DNA of 64,000 bases from Martelella mediterranea DSM 17316 (GTDB taxonomy: Bacteria; Pseudomonadota; Alphaproteobacteria; Rhizobiales; Rhizobiaceae): positions 704,501-768,500 of the forward strand of contig NZ_CP020330.1 of NCBI RefSeq assembly GCF_002043005.1. The letters run 5' to 3'. Below the pieces are notes generated by a model that saw only the letters and a list, made by a program, of their open reading frames with translations, did no database searches and was not told the DNA's origin. Below, in pieces: positions 30,327 through 39,237 of the stretch; position 1 is the stretch's first letter; each line of letters starts with the position of its first letter. Both the position numbers and the translations under genes were made by a program.

Positions 30327-31205
30327 TCACGCAACGCCGATCTGCTCCAGCACCATTTTCCCGAACGGATGGCGCGGATTGGCCAGGGCGTCGAGGATCG
30401 AATAGTGGTGGTGGCCGGCGATGTCGAGCAGTACGCAATTGCCGCCCGCCGCTTCGACATGGTCTGCGTAGAGGCTGCTCTGCCGGTGGAATTCATCGCT
30501 TTCGAGCGCGCCGACGGCGGCGATGACCGGCGGAATTTTCGCCGGCAGCGGGTGGTCGATGGGACTGTTACAGCGGGCTGCGGCTTCATCCATGCCGAGA
30601 TCCTCATTGAGGCTCGTCAGCCGGAGCGGCGCTAGATCGAACAACCCGCTCACTGCCGTCACCCCCTTGATCGGGAAGCCGGAGACCGAGCCGAGCCCGG
30701 ACCAGTCGGCGGCCAGCAGCATGCCGGCGATCTGGCCGCCGGCGGAATGCCCGGAGACGAACACCCGCGCCTCGTCGCCGCCGAAGGAGGTGGCATTGCG
30801 CCAGATCCATTCGAACGAGCGGCGGCACTGCTCGGCGATCACATCCATGGTGACGGCGGGGCATAGCCCGTAATCGGGAAACACCACCGTGACGCCGCGT
30901 TCGACGAAGGGGCGGGCGAGAAACCGATACCAGGACTTGTCGGTCGAGCGCCAGTAGCCGCCATGGTAGAACACCAGCACCGGCGCCGGCCCGCCGTCGA
31001 GCGCGGGGAAGATATCGAGCTTCTCGGCAGCGCTTTCACCATAGGCGATATCGAGCTGGCAGGGCAGGTCTTCCGCTGCCTTCGCGCTCTGTTTCTGCCA
31101 GCGCTTCGCATAAGCGCCGAAGGCGGGCACTGCGTCGCGGGCGATATATTGCGCATTCAGCGCGGCTGGATCATATCGGCGGTAGGCGTTGCGGTCGCCG
31201 GTCAT
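30327..31205 (-). CDS. Alpha/beta hydrolase (arylformamidase-like)
   Basis: A 292-residue alpha/beta hydrolase. It shows the oxyanion motif HGGYW, the nucleophile elbow GHSAGG and a likely catalytic histidine near the C-terminus (AGHHHYSI). The HGGYW-type sequence and length resemble bacterial kynurenine formamidases, which would fit a route feeding anthranilate, but carboxylesterase activity is equally possible and no kynureninase gene is nearby. Its ATG overlaps the stop of the upstream thioesterase (ATGA), so it is the last gene of the minus-strand aminobenzoate operon. Confidence 0.75.
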   Translation of the reverse strand: MTGDRNAYRRYDPAALNAQYIARDAVPAFGAYAKRWQKQSAKAAEDLPCQLDIAYGESAAEKLDIFPALDGGPAPVLVFYHGGYWRSTDKSWYRFLARPFVERGVTVVFPDYGLCPAVTMDVIAEQCRRSFEWIWRNATSFGGDEARVFVSGHSAGGQIAGMLLAADWSGLGSVSGFPIKGVTAVSGLFDLAPLRLTSLNEDLGMDEAAARCNSPIDHPLPAKIPPVIAAVGALESDEFHRQSSLYADHVEAAGGNCVLLDIAGHHHYSILDALANPRHPFGKMVLEQIGVA

Positions 31206-31609
31206 GCCGCCGGCTCCAGGGCCGCCTCAAGTTTGGCCCGGATCGCCTCCGGCCAGGGCTGCGGGCGACCGCTGTCGTTGACGAACACCAGCCGCGCCTT
31301 GGTCTCGAACCGCTTTTCATCGCCGCACCATGCCGTCATCCGATAGGTGAAAGAGGTGCGGCCGACATGTTCGACATCGAGCGCGATCACCAGATGATCG
31401 CCATGCAGGCTGGGCGCCGTGAAACGGGTCTCGATCGCCGCCGTCGGCACGCCCTCGCGTCCGATGAATTCCTCGAACGGCCATTCCAGCACCTCCGAGA
31501 AGAAGGTCTCGACGCAATCATTCATCATCTCGAAATAGCGGGGGAAGAACACGATCCCCGCCGGATCGCAATGTTTGAACAGGACTTTCTGCTTCATTTC
31601 AAAGGTCAT
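31202..31609 (-). CDS. Hot-dog acyl-CoA thioesterase (4-hydroxybenzoyl-CoA thioesterase type)
   Basis: A 135-residue hot-dog protein. KHCDPAGIVFFPRYFEMMND contains the catalytic Asp and the G-I-V-F-xPRYF pattern of 4HBT thioesterases, and HVGRTSFTYRM follows. It probably releases CoA from an aromatic or ring-opened CoA ester and so recycles stalled intermediates. It sits 11 bp after the 2-aminobenzoate-CoA ligase and overlaps the hydrolase start. Confidence 0.85.
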   Translation of the reverse strand: MTFEMKQKVLFKHCDPAGIVFFPRYFEMMNDCVETFFSEVLEWPFEEFIGREGVPTAAIETRFTAPSLHGDHLVIALDVEHVGRTSFTYRMTAWCGDEKRFETKARLVFVNDSGRPQPWPEAIRAKLEAALEPAA

Positions 31610-31620
31610 GCGACGGCCTT

Positions 31621-33243
31621 TCAGGACTGCAAGCGGAACCGCTGGATCTTGCCCGTGGAGGTCTTCGGCAGCGCCTCCACGAATTTGATGCTGCGCGGGT
31701 ATTTATACGGCGCGATCGTCGCCTTGACATAGTCCTGAAGCTCTTTCACCAGCAAATCGCTCGGGGCATATCCATCGGCAAGCACGATATGGGCCTCGAC
31801 GATCTGGCCGCGGTCCTCGTTCGGCGCGCCGATGACGCCGCATTCCGAGACCGCTTCATGGCGCAGCAGCGCCGCCTCCACCTCCGGGCCGGCGATGTTG
31901 TAGCCGGCCGAGACGATGATGTCGTCATTGCGGGCGGCAAAGTGGAAATAGCCGTCCTCGTCATGCACGAAGGTGTCGCCGGTGATGTTCCAGCCATCCT
32001 GTACATATTCGTCCTGACGCTCACCGCCGAGATAGCGGCAGCCGGCCGGCCCGCGCACCGCAAGCCGGCCCATCGTGCCGCGCGGCGCTTCCGAGCCATC
32101 CTCGGCCAGCACCTTCGCCTCATAACCCCCGACCGGCCGGCCGGTGCAGGCGGGCCGATGATCGTCAAACCGGTTGGTGATGAAGATATGCAGCATCTCG
32201 GTGGAGCCGATGCCGTCGAGCATCGGCTTGCCGGTCTTTTCCATCCAGGCCTCGTAGACCGGCGCCGGCAGGGTTTCACCGGCGGAGACCGCGGCCCTGA
32301 GGCTCGAAAGATCGGCCCCCTCCTCCATCGCCTGCAGCATGACGCGATAGGCCGTCGGCGCGGTGAAGCAGACGGTGGCGCGGTATTTCTCGATGATCTC
32401 GATCATGTTCGCCGGCGAGGCGACCTCAAGCAGCGTCGCCGCCGCCCCGAAGCGCAGCGGAAACACCGCCAGCCCGCCAAGCCCGAAGGTGAAGGCGAGC
32501 GGCGGCGAGCCGATGAACACATCCTCCGGCGTCACATTCAGCACTTCCCTGGCGTAGCCATCGGCGATGATCAGCAGGTCGCGGTGGAAATGCATCGTCG
32601 CCTTGGGATCACCGGTCGAGCCGGAGGTGAAGCCCAGAAGCGCGACATCGTCCGAAGCAGTGTCGACGGCATCGAACTGCACCGGTTTTTCCAGCGCCAG
32701 ACGATCAAGCTCGGCATCGTGATTGGCGGTGCCATCGAAGCCGATCACCTTTTTCAGGAACCGGCTTTCCTTGGCGCAGATAACCAGCTCCTCCATCAGC
32801 CGGGTGTCGCAGAGCGCGAATTCGATCTCGGCCTTGTCGACATATTTGGAGAGTTCCCCGGCCCTCAACATCGGCATGGTGTTGACCACCACCGCGCCCG
32901 CCTTGGTGGCGGCCAGCCAGCAGGCGACCATGGCGGGATTGTTGGCCGAGCGGATCAGCACCCGGTTGCCGGGCTTGACGCCGAGATCATCGACCAGCAC
33001 ATGGGCCAGCCGGTTGGTCCAGTCCGCCATTTCCTTGTAGGTGCGCCGCCTGCCATTGCCGATCAGCGCAACCCGGTCGCCGAAGCCCTTGGCGACCATG
33101 GCATCGGTCAGCTCGACGGCCGCATTGAGCCGGTCGGGATAATCGAAGCCTTCAAGCAGAAGATCGGGCCACGTCTCGAAAGGCGGCAGGTTGTCGCGGG
33201 CGAAACTGTCGGTGTGGCCCGAAGGCCGGAGATGCTGAGGCAT
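31621..33243 (-). CDS. abmG: 2-aminobenzoate-CoA ligase (benzoate-CoA ligase family)
   Basis: A 540-residue AMP-forming acyl-CoA synthetase. The P-loop GFTSGSTGDPKATMH, the adenylation motif GIGSTEMLHIF and the C-terminal TSTGKIQRF lysine motif are intact. Its partner gene encoding an aminobenzoyl-CoA monooxygenase/reductase strongly suggests that it activates 2-aminobenzoate (anthranilate) to the CoA ester. Benzoate or salicylate as substrate cannot be excluded from sequence alone. It lies between two thioesterase genes in one operon. Confidence 0.85.
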   Translation of the reverse strand: MPQHLRPSGHTDSFARDNLPPFETWPDLLLEGFDYPDRLNAAVELTDAMVAKGFGDRVALIGNGRRRTYKEMADWTNRLAHVLVDDLGVKPGNRVLIRSANNPAMVACWLAATKAGAVVVNTMPMLRAGELSKYVDKAEIEFALCDTRLMEELVICAKESRFLKKVIGFDGTANHDAELDRLALEKPVQFDAVDTASDDVALLGFTSGSTGDPKATMHFHRDLLIIADGYAREVLNVTPEDVFIGSPPLAFTFGLGGLAVFPLRFGAAATLLEVASPANMIEIIEKYRATVCFTAPTAYRVMLQAMEEGADLSSLRAAVSAGETLPAPVYEAWMEKTGKPMLDGIGSTEMLHIFITNRFDDHRPACTGRPVGGYEAKVLAEDGSEAPRGTMGRLAVRGPAGCRYLGGERQDEYVQDGWNITGDTFVHDEDGYFHFAARNDDIIVSAGYNIAGPEVEAALLRHEAVSECGVIGAPNEDRGQIVEAHIVLADGYAPSDLLVKELQDYVKATIAPYKYPRSIKFVEALPKTSTGKIQRFRLQS

Positions 33244-33292
33244 GGTCTGTTCCCGTTGTTTTTATGAGTGAACGCTGCCTGCTTCATGTCTG

Positions 33293-33706
33293 TCAGGCCG
33301 GCGGGTCCATGTAGGTCTCCAGCCCGGCGCGGACATCGTCCGGCCATGGCCGCGACCGGTGATCCTCGGTGGAGGTGAGCACGATGCGCTGGCGCACCGA
33401 CCAGATCACCTCCCCCTTGACCCGCGCGAAGGTTTCGAGATCGAGCGAGGAATTGCCGATGCGGCGCACATGCATGGAAAAATCCAGCACATCGCCGAAC
33501 CGTGCGGGCTTTTCAAACCCGATATCCATCTTCAGCACCGGCATGCCGAGATTGCGCTCCAGCATCATCTCCTCCCACGACACCCCGAAGGAGGCGAACA
33601 TGGCGCGGTTGACTTCGACCAGCATGGAGAAATAGGCCGGATGATAGGCGATCCCGGTCAGGTCGCAGTCGCCGAAACGTAAGGGCTGGGAAGTTTCAAA
33701 CGGCAA
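33293..33706 (-). CDS. Hot-dog acyl-CoA thioesterase
   Basis: A 137-residue 4HBT-type thioesterase (RFGDCDLTGIAYHPAYFSMLVEVNR, with the catalytic Asp). It is the first gene of the operon running through the ligase, second thioesterase and hydrolase. The start is a TTG at 33706 with AGGGAG 7 nt upstream; longer in-frame starts run through the family C repeat and are not credible. It differs clearly from the thioesterase at 31202 and may act on a different CoA ester. Confidence 0.8.
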   Translation of the reverse strand: MPFETSQPLRFGDCDLTGIAYHPAYFSMLVEVNRAMFASFGVSWEEMMLERNLGMPVLKMDIGFEKPARFGDVLDFSMHVRRIGNSSLDLETFARVKGEVIWSVRQRIVLTSTEDHRSRPWPDDVRAGLETYMDPPA

Positions 33707-33782
33707 TGGCGGGCTCCCTTGGTATTGTGGCTGATATCGGCCGCGTTTTGCGGTTATGGGGAAAACATAGAGGAGACGGATT

Positions 33783-33804
33783 ATTAGTTCAATATTGAAA
33801 TAAT
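33783..33804. promoter_or_regulatory. AT-rich palindrome upstream of the ligase operon (motif copy 3)
   Basis: TTCAATATTGAA (33788-33799) is a perfect 12-bp palindrome with AT-rich flanks, 80 bp upstream of the first gene. It is the likely operator of the nearby MarR-type regulator. Confidence 0.55.
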
Positions 33805-33842
33805 CGACGTAGCATTGTTGACCCAGCCTATCCCAACGCTCT

Positions 33843-33997
33843 GCGTCATCCTCGGGCTTGACCCGAGGATCCAACCACTTATGCCGCGAGATGCGTTGGC
33901 GGTTTTTTCCGAGTTGGCGCCGCGACCATGCCAAGCCGTTCGCTCCGCTCGTAGTGCAATGTGCTTGGATCCTCGGGTCAAGCCCGAGGATGACGCC
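33843..33997. repeat. Intergenic palindromic element, family C (copy 3)
   Basis: The same inverted arms as at 30090-30234, in the same arrangement, with a longer unrelated middle. It lies between the two divergent aminobenzoate operons. Confidence 0.9.
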
Positions 33998-34098
33998 GGT
34001 GAGGGAGGTCGGGCCGCCGCACGTCTTCCAACGATCAGAAAGAAGGCACCGGTCGTCCTTGCCGGCCAAACCCGCGCTTGACACTACCCCCAAACCCA

Positions 34099-34124
34099 AT
34101 TTATTTTAAATTCAAATTAATTTT
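34099..34124 (+). promoter_or_regulatory. AT-rich operator-like motif, copy 4 (abmA promoter)
   Basis: TTTATTTTAAATTCAAATTA shares TATTTTAAATT with the other copies and contains the near-palindrome TTTTAAATTCAAATTAA. It is 40-60 bp upstream of the abmA ATG. Confidence 0.5.
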
Positions 34125-34162
34125 GCGCAGGCAATCACACGCAGCGACAGGGGAAGCCGGAT

Positions 34163-36442
34163 ATGAAAATCGCCGTTCTGGGAGGCGGGCCCTCGGGCCT
34201 TTACTTCGCCATCTCGATGAAGCTGCGCGATAGCGGCCACGACATCACCGTCTATGAGCGCAATCGCCATGACGACACATTCGGCTGGGGCGTGGTATTC
34301 TCCGACGAGACGCTCGAGAATTTCAAGGGCAACGATCCGGTCGTGGTCCAGTCGATCCGCGACAATTTCGCCTATTGGGACGATGTCAAGGTGGTGCGCG
34401 GCGGGGAGAGCATGACCTCCGGCGGCCACGGCTTTTGCGGCATCGGGCGGATGCGGCTTCTGGTCCTGCTGCAGGAACGCGCCCGCGAACTCGGCGTCAA
34501 TCTGGAATTCGAGGCCGAGATCGATGACGCCGCCATTGAAAGACTGCGCGCCGAAAACGACCTTGTGATCGCCGCCGACGGCCTGAACTCGCGCACCCGC
34601 AAGCTCTATGAAGAGCATTTCCAGCCGTCGATCGACATGCGCCGCAATCATTTCGTCTGGCTCGGCACCAGACAGAAATTCGACGACGCCTTCACCTTCA
34701 TCTTCGAGAAGACCGACAAGGGCTGGATCTGGGCCCATGCCTACCAGTTCGACGACGACACAGCGACCTTCATCGTTGAATGCGGGCCTGAGGTGTTCGA
34801 GGCCTATGGCTTCGGCGAAATGAGCCAGCAGGAAAGCATCGCCACCTGCGAGAAGATCTTCGCTCGTCATCTCGGCGGTCACGCGCTGATGACCAATGCC
34901 AATCACATTCGTGGTTCGGCCTGGATCCGGTTCCCGCGGGTGGTCTGCGAAAACTGGCATTTCGACAATGTCGTGCTGCTCGGCGATGCCTCGGCGACCG
35001 CCCATTTCTCGATCGGTTCCGGCAGCAAGCTCGGCATGGAAAGTGCGGCCGCCCTTGCCGACGAACTCAATTCCGGCAAGCCGCTGGAGAAGGCGCTCGA
35101 CGACTACGAGGCGGAACGCAAGCTGCAGGTGCTGCGCGTCACCTCGGCGGCCCGCAACTCGACCGAATGGTTCGAGGAGGTGGAGCGCTATCTCGATCTC
35201 GACATGATGCAGTTCAACTATTCGCTGCTGACCCGCTCGCAGCGCATCGGCCACGAAAACCTGCGCCTGCGCGATCCCGAATGGCTGGCGACGGCGGAAG
35301 CCTGGTTCCAGAAAAAGGCCGGCAGCCAGTCGACGCGGCGACCGATGTTCGCCCCGTTCAAGCTGCGCGACATGGAGCTCAAGAACCGCGTCGTGGTCTC
35401 GCCGATGGCGCAGTACAAGGCCAGAGACAGCATGCCGACTGACTGGCATTTCGTCCATTATGCCGAACGCGCCAAGGGCGGCGCCGGCCTGGTCTTCACC
35501 GAGATGCTCTGCGTTTCGCCGGAAGGCCGGATCACCTCCGGCTGCCCCTGCATCACCGACGAACAGGTGCCGGCCTGGACCCGGCTGACCGACTTCGTCC
35601 ATGCAGAGACCGACGCCAAGATCTGCGCCCAGATCGGCCATGCCGGGCGCAAGGGCTCGACCCGGGTCGCCTGGGAAGGCATGGACAAGCCGCTTATCGA
35701 CGGCAACTGGCCGCTGATCTCGGCGTCGGCCATTCCCTATACGCCCGAAAGCCAGACGCCGAAGGCGATGGACCGGGCCGACATGGACATGGTGCGCGAC
35801 CAGTTCGTCGCCTCCGTGAAGGCCGCCGATCGCGCCGGTTTCGACATGGTGGAAATGCACGCCGCCCACGGCTATCTGCTCGCCTCCTTCATCTCGCCGG
35901 TTACCAATCGGCGCGAGGATGAATATGGCGGCAGCCTGGAAAACCGGATGCGCTTCCCGCTCGAAGTCTTCGCCGCCATGCGCGCGGCCTGGCCGGCCGA
36001 AAAGCCGATGACGGTGCGCATCTCCGCCCATGACTGGGTGGGCGAGGCCGGCGTCGAGCCGGACGAGGCGCTGAGGATCGCCGAAGCCTTCAAGCAGGCC
36101 GGCGCCGACGCCATCAACGTTTCCTCGGGCCAGACCACCAAGGACGAGCAGCCGGTCTATGGCCGCATGTTCCAGGTGCCGTTCTCCGACCGGGTGCGCA
36201 ACGATATCCACCTGCCGACCATGGTCGCCGGTAATATCTACGAGGCCGATCACGTCAACTCGATCCTGATGGCCGGCCGCGCCGATCTGGTGCTGCTCGC
36301 CCGCCCGCATCTGGCCGACCCCTACTGGACGCTGCATGCCGCCGTCGAACTCGGCGACACCGAACAGGCATGGCCGGCCCCCTATGAGGGCGGCCGCCGG
36401 CAGGCCAATACGCTTGCCGAACGCGCGAAGGCGATGTCATGA
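34163..36442 (+). CDS. abmA: 2-aminobenzoyl-CoA monooxygenase/reductase (fused FAD hydroxylase and old yellow enzyme)
   Basis: A 759-residue two-domain flavoenzyme. Residues 1 to about 390 form an FAD monooxygenase of the salicylyl-CoA 5-hydroxylase type (GGGPSGLYFAISM at the N-terminus, VVLLGDASATAHFSIGSG in the second FAD motif). Residues from about 395 form an FMN old-yellow-enzyme reductase (FAPFKLRDMELKNRVV, QIGHAGRKG, EMHAAHGYLLASFISPVTNRR). The fusion matches the enzyme that hydroxylates and reduces 2-aminobenzoyl-CoA in hybrid aerobic anthranilate degradation. Its stop overlaps the next SDR start (ATGA). The AT-rich site at 34099 probably controls it. Confidence 0.9.
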   Translation: MKIAVLGGGPSGLYFAISMKLRDSGHDITVYERNRHDDTFGWGVVFSDETLENFKGNDPVVVQSIRDNFAYWDDVKVVRGGESMTSGGHGFCGIGRMRLLVLLQERARELGVNLEFEAEIDDAAIERLRAENDLVIAADGLNSRTRKLYEEHFQPSIDMRRNHFVWLGTRQKFDDAFTFIFEKTDKGWIWAHAYQFDDDTATFIVECGPEVFEAYGFGEMSQQESIATCEKIFARHLGGHALMTNANHIRGSAWIRFPRVVCENWHFDNVVLLGDASATAHFSIGSGSKLGMESAAALADELNSGKPLEKALDDYEAERKLQVLRVTSAARNSTEWFEEVERYLDLDMMQFNYSLLTRSQRIGHENLRLRDPEWLATAEAWFQKKAGSQSTRRPMFAPFKLRDMELKNRVVVSPMAQYKARDSMPTDWHFVHYAERAKGGAGLVFTEMLCVSPEGRITSGCPCITDEQVPAWTRLTDFVHAETDAKICAQIGHAGRKGSTRVAWEGMDKPLIDGNWPLISASAIPYTPESQTPKAMDRADMDMVRDQFVASVKAADRAGFDMVEMHAAHGYLLASFISPVTNRREDEYGGSLENRMRFPLEVFAAMRAAWPAEKPMTVRISAHDWVGEAGVEPDEALRIAEAFKQAGADAINVSSGQTTKDEQPVYGRMFQVPFSDRVRNDIHLPTMVAGNIYEADHVNSILMAGRADLVLLARPHLADPYWTLHAAVELGDTEQAWPAPYEGGRRQANTLAERAKAMS

Positions 36443-37182
36443 GCCTTTCCGGCAAAAAGGCGCTGGTCACCGGCGGCGGCTCGGGCGTTGGCGCGGTGAT
36501 TGCCCGGGCGCTCGCCGATGCCGGCGCCGAGGTGATCATCTGCGGGCGCAGGCGCGAGGCCCTGGAGACCGTTGCCGAAAGCCACAAGGCGATCTCGGCC
36601 ATGACCTGCGACATCACCGACGAGGCGCAGGTGACCGCTCTGTTTGCCGCCGCCGGACCGCTCGATATCGTGGTCGCCAATGCCGGCGCATCTGAAAGCG
36701 CGCCGTTCGCCGCGACCACGCTTGAAAGCTTCAACGCGATGATCGCCGTCAACCTGACCGGCACCTTCCTGACGCTGCGCGAAGGCGCGAAGGCGATGGC
36801 GGGCCGCAAGGGCCGGCTGATCGCGATCGCGTCGACCGCCGGGCTCAAGGGCTACGCCTATGTCGCACCCTATGCGGCGGCGAAACACGGCGTCGTCGGG
36901 CTGGTCAGATCGGCAGCGCTCGAATATGCCCGCAAGGGGATCACGGTGAACGCCATCTGCCCCGGCTTTCTCGACACCGAGATGACCGAGCGCTCGATCG
37001 CCCGCATCGTCGAGACCACGGGCCGCTGCGCGGAAGAAGCGCGCGCAGCCCTTGAGGCCACCAATCCGATGAAACGGCTGGTGCCGCCGGAAGACGTGGC
37101 CGAGGCCGTGCTGTGGCTTGCCTCCGACCGGGCCGCCATGGTCACCGGACAGGCGATTTCGATTTCGGGGGGCGAGGTATGA
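36439..37182 (+). CDS. Short-chain dehydrogenase/reductase
   Basis: A 247-residue NAD(P)-dependent SDR. TGGGSGVGAVIARAL is the cofactor-binding glycine motif, VVANAGASE the NNAG variant, and YVAPYAAAKHG holds the catalytic Tyr-xxx-Lys. Overlaps with abmA and the RidA gene place it in a pathway operon; it probably oxidises a hydroxyacyl-CoA formed after ring reduction or opening. The exact step is inference. Confidence 0.85.
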   Translation: MSLSGKKALVTGGGSGVGAVIARALADAGAEVIICGRRREALETVAESHKAISAMTCDITDEAQVTALFAAAGPLDIVVANAGASESAPFAATTLESFNAMIAVNLTGTFLTLREGAKAMAGRKGRLIAIASTAGLKGYAYVAPYAAAKHGVVGLVRSAALEYARKGITVNAICPGFLDTEMTERSIARIVETTGRCAEEARAALEATNPMKRLVPPEDVAEAVLWLASDRAAMVTGQAISISGGEV

Positions 37183-37670
37183 ACACGCCCGCCGCCCATC
37201 CACACACCGCGGAAAAGCCGCCCATCAAGATTGTATTTGAAAGTTCAGGCATGACATCCTTCTCGCAATCGCCGCATCAGTTTCTCGAACCCGAAGGCTG
37301 GGTCCCCGCCCGCGGCTATGCCAATGGCATGGCCGCCACGGGCCGGATGGTCGTCACCGGCGGTCTGGTCGGCTGGAATGCCCGGCAAGAATTCGAGCAT
37401 GACGATCTCGTCGGCCAGTTCGAACAGACGCTCAGGAATATCGCCGCCGTGCTTGCCGAAGCCGGCGCCCGGCCGGAACACGTGGTGCGGCTGACCTGGT
37501 ACGTCACCGACAAGCGCGAATATCTCGACAACCTCAAGGAACTTGGTTTGGTCTACCGCAAGGTCATGGGCCGCCATTTCCCTGCCATGGCCGTGGTTCA
37601 GGTCGTCGCCCTGATGGAAGACGCCGCCAAGGTGGAGATCGAGGCGACTGCGGTGATCCCCGCCGGGTAA
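37179..37670 (+). CDS. RidA-family protein
   Basis: A 163-residue RidA/YjgF protein with a 40-residue N-terminal extension before the core. GRMVVTGGLVGWN, QTLRNIAAVLAEAGA and VVRLTWYVTDK are family motifs, and AKVEIEATAVIP carries the C-terminal glutamate. RidA proteins hydrolyse reactive enamines/imines, which suits a pathway in which the amino group of 2-aminobenzoyl-CoA must be removed after dearomatisation. The ATG at 37179 overlaps the SDR stop. Confidence 0.85.
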   Translation: MNTPAAHPHTAEKPPIKIVFESSGMTSFSQSPHQFLEPEGWVPARGYANGMAATGRMVVTGGLVGWNARQEFEHDDLVGQFEQTLRNIAAVLAEAGARPEHVVRLTWYVTDKREYLDNLKELGLVYRKVMGRHFPAMAVVQVVALMEDAAKVEIEATAVIPAG

Positions 37671-37742
37671 GTCGTGCCGTAATCTGGTTGAGGTTTGAAG
37701 CAAATGCGGCTAGAGCGGTTACGGAAGCAGAGAGAATCCGCC

Positions 37743-38204
37743 ATGACCGCCCATGAAGTCAAAGACCCGGCCCTTGCCACCCAGCGCGTGCGCCTCTGGC
37801 TGCAGATGCTCAAGGCGGTGCGCCATGTGGAGGGCAATCTGCGGGAGCGGCTGCGCGAGAATTACGCGATGACGCTGCCGCGTTTCGACGTGATGGCGGC
37901 GCTACACGCGGCGCCCGAGGGCATGCGCATGAGCGAGCTTTCCAAACAGCTCGTGGTCTCCAACGGCAATGTCACCGGCGTGATCGAAAAGCTGGTCGCC
38001 GACGGCCTGGTCGAGCGCGAGAACCAGGAAACCGACCGCCGCGCCTTCCTGGTGCGCATCACCGACAAGGGCAAGGCGCTGATGGACGAGGCCACCGCCG
38101 TCCACCGCGGCTGGATCGACGAGATCTTCGCCGAAATCGCCGAACCGGACATCGCCCGGGCAATCTCGATCATGATGGATATCCGCCACAAGCCGCATAG
38201 TTGA
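37743..38204 (+). CDS. MarR-family transcriptional regulator
   Basis: A 153-residue winged-helix regulator. MSELSKQLVVSNGNVTGVIEKLVADGLVER is the DNA-recognition helix region and DRRAFLVRITDKGKAL the wing. Similar regulators control aromatic-CoA catabolism and respond to the CoA thioester. It follows the RidA gene by 72 bp on the same strand. The palindromic AT-rich motifs at the surrounding promoters are its most likely operators. ATG 37743 gives the usual length; an in-frame ATG at 37704 adds 13 residues. Confidence 0.85.
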   Translation: MTAHEVKDPALATQRVRLWLQMLKAVRHVEGNLRERLRENYAMTLPRFDVMAALHAAPEGMRMSELSKQLVVSNGNVTGVIEKLVADGLVERENQETDRRAFLVRITDKGKALMDEATAVHRGWIDEIFAEIAEPDIARAISIMMDIRHKPHS

Positions 38205-38261
38205 GCGACGGACGGGCCTCGCTCGCAATCACTTAGCTCTTCCATGCGTGGATAGGCTGCT

Positions 38262-38406
38262 TCCCTCATCCGGCCTTCGGCCACCTTCTCCCCAAGGGGA
38301 GAAGGGGAAGACGGCGCGGCTCTGCCTTGCCGCTTGCTCCGAGAACGCAGCATGGTTCCCCTCTCCCCGCAGGGGAGAGGGTGGCGCGAATGCGCCGGAT
38401 GAGGGC
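38262..38406. repeat. Intergenic palindromic element, family A (copy 2)
   Basis: The reverse complement of the element at 23011-23155, with only scattered differences. It lies between the convergent MarR and SDR genes, where its hairpins may serve as a transcription barrier. Confidence 0.85.
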
Positions 38407-38433
38407 AACAGCCCCTCCCCGCGACACAGCCTC

Positions 38434-39237
38434 TCAGTAAATCCCCGTCTCCCGCGCCACGCGGCGATAGGCCGCGCCGCCGGTGAAGCCGCCGTCGATG
38501 ACGAAGTCCTCGCCGGTGATGAAGGCGGAGGCGTCGGAGGCGAGGAACAGCACGAGTTGGGCCACTTCCTCGGCCTCGCCGCTGCGGCCCATCGGCGTCA
38601 TCTCGATCATCGGCTTCAGATGCGGCGAATTGCGGTTGAGATCGGTGACGATCAGGCCGGGGCAGATCGCGTTCACGCGCACGCCCTTTTCGGCATATTC
38701 CATCGCCGCCGTGCGGGTCAGGCCGCGCAGCGCCCATTTGCTGGCGGTATAGGCCGGGTCGTAATGGCCGGAAAAGCCGCTATTGGACGAGATATTGATG
38801 ACCGAGCCGCCGCCGGTTTCCGCCATCAGCGGCAGCGCCGCCTTGAGGCCAGCAAATGCGCCGGTGGCGTTGACGTCCAGCACCTTGCGCCATTCGGCGA
38901 CGCTCATGTCGGCGATCGTCTTGCGATTGATGATGCCGGCATTGTTGACGAGGATGTCGAGGCTGCCGGTCCATTCCCGCACGGCGTCGACCACCGCCTG
39001 CCAGTCCGCCTCGGCAGTGACGTCGAGCTTCAGGAAGCGCGCGTCATGGCCCGCCGCACGCAGTTTTTCGGCCTCGGCCTCGCCTTCCTCGACCAGCACG
39101 TCGCACAGCATCACCCGCGCGCCGGCCTCGGCGAGAAGAGCCGCTTCGACGGCCCCCTGCCCGCGGCCCGCGCCGGTGACGATCGCGGTCTTGCCGGAGA
39201 GATCGTTCAGCGCCGCCTTTGCCTTTGCCATGCTCAT
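38434..39237 (-). CDS. Short-chain dehydrogenase/reductase
   Basis: A 267-residue SDR with TGAGRGQGAVEAALL (cofactor), ILVNNAGIINR, a serine in ISSNSGFSG and YTASKWALRG (catalytic Tyr-Lys). Its ATG overlaps the stop of the FAH-type hydrolase, in a three-gene operon led by a cupin. It may oxidise a hydroxyacid/hydroxyacyl intermediate of the aminobenzoate route; the substrate is unknown. Confidence 0.85.
   Translation of the reverse strand: MSMAKAKAALNDLSGKTAIVTGAGRGQGAVEAALLAEAGARVMLCDVLVEEGEAEAEKLRAAGHDARFLKLDVTAEADWQAVVDAVREWTGSLDILVNNAGIINRKTIADMSVAEWRKVLDVNATGAFAGLKAALPLMAETGGGSVINISSNSGFSGHYDPAYTASKWALRGLTRTAAMEYAEKGVRVNAICPGLIVTDLNRNSPHLKPMIEMTPMGRSGEAEEVAQLVLFLASDASAFITGEDFVIDGGFTGGAAYRRVARETGIY

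Larger units (their letters stand above)
33707..34162. other. Divergent promoter region of the aminobenzoate genes
   Basis: This lies between the minus-strand ligase operon and the plus-strand abmA operon. It holds an AT-rich palindrome near each operon start (33783-33804 and 34099-34124) with a family C element between them. No gene is supported. Confidence 0.6.

Noticed and set aside
30291..34124. Integration or attachment site suggested by the AT-rich islands
   Set aside because: No integrase, tRNA gene or flanking direct repeats were found. The islands fit promoters better.
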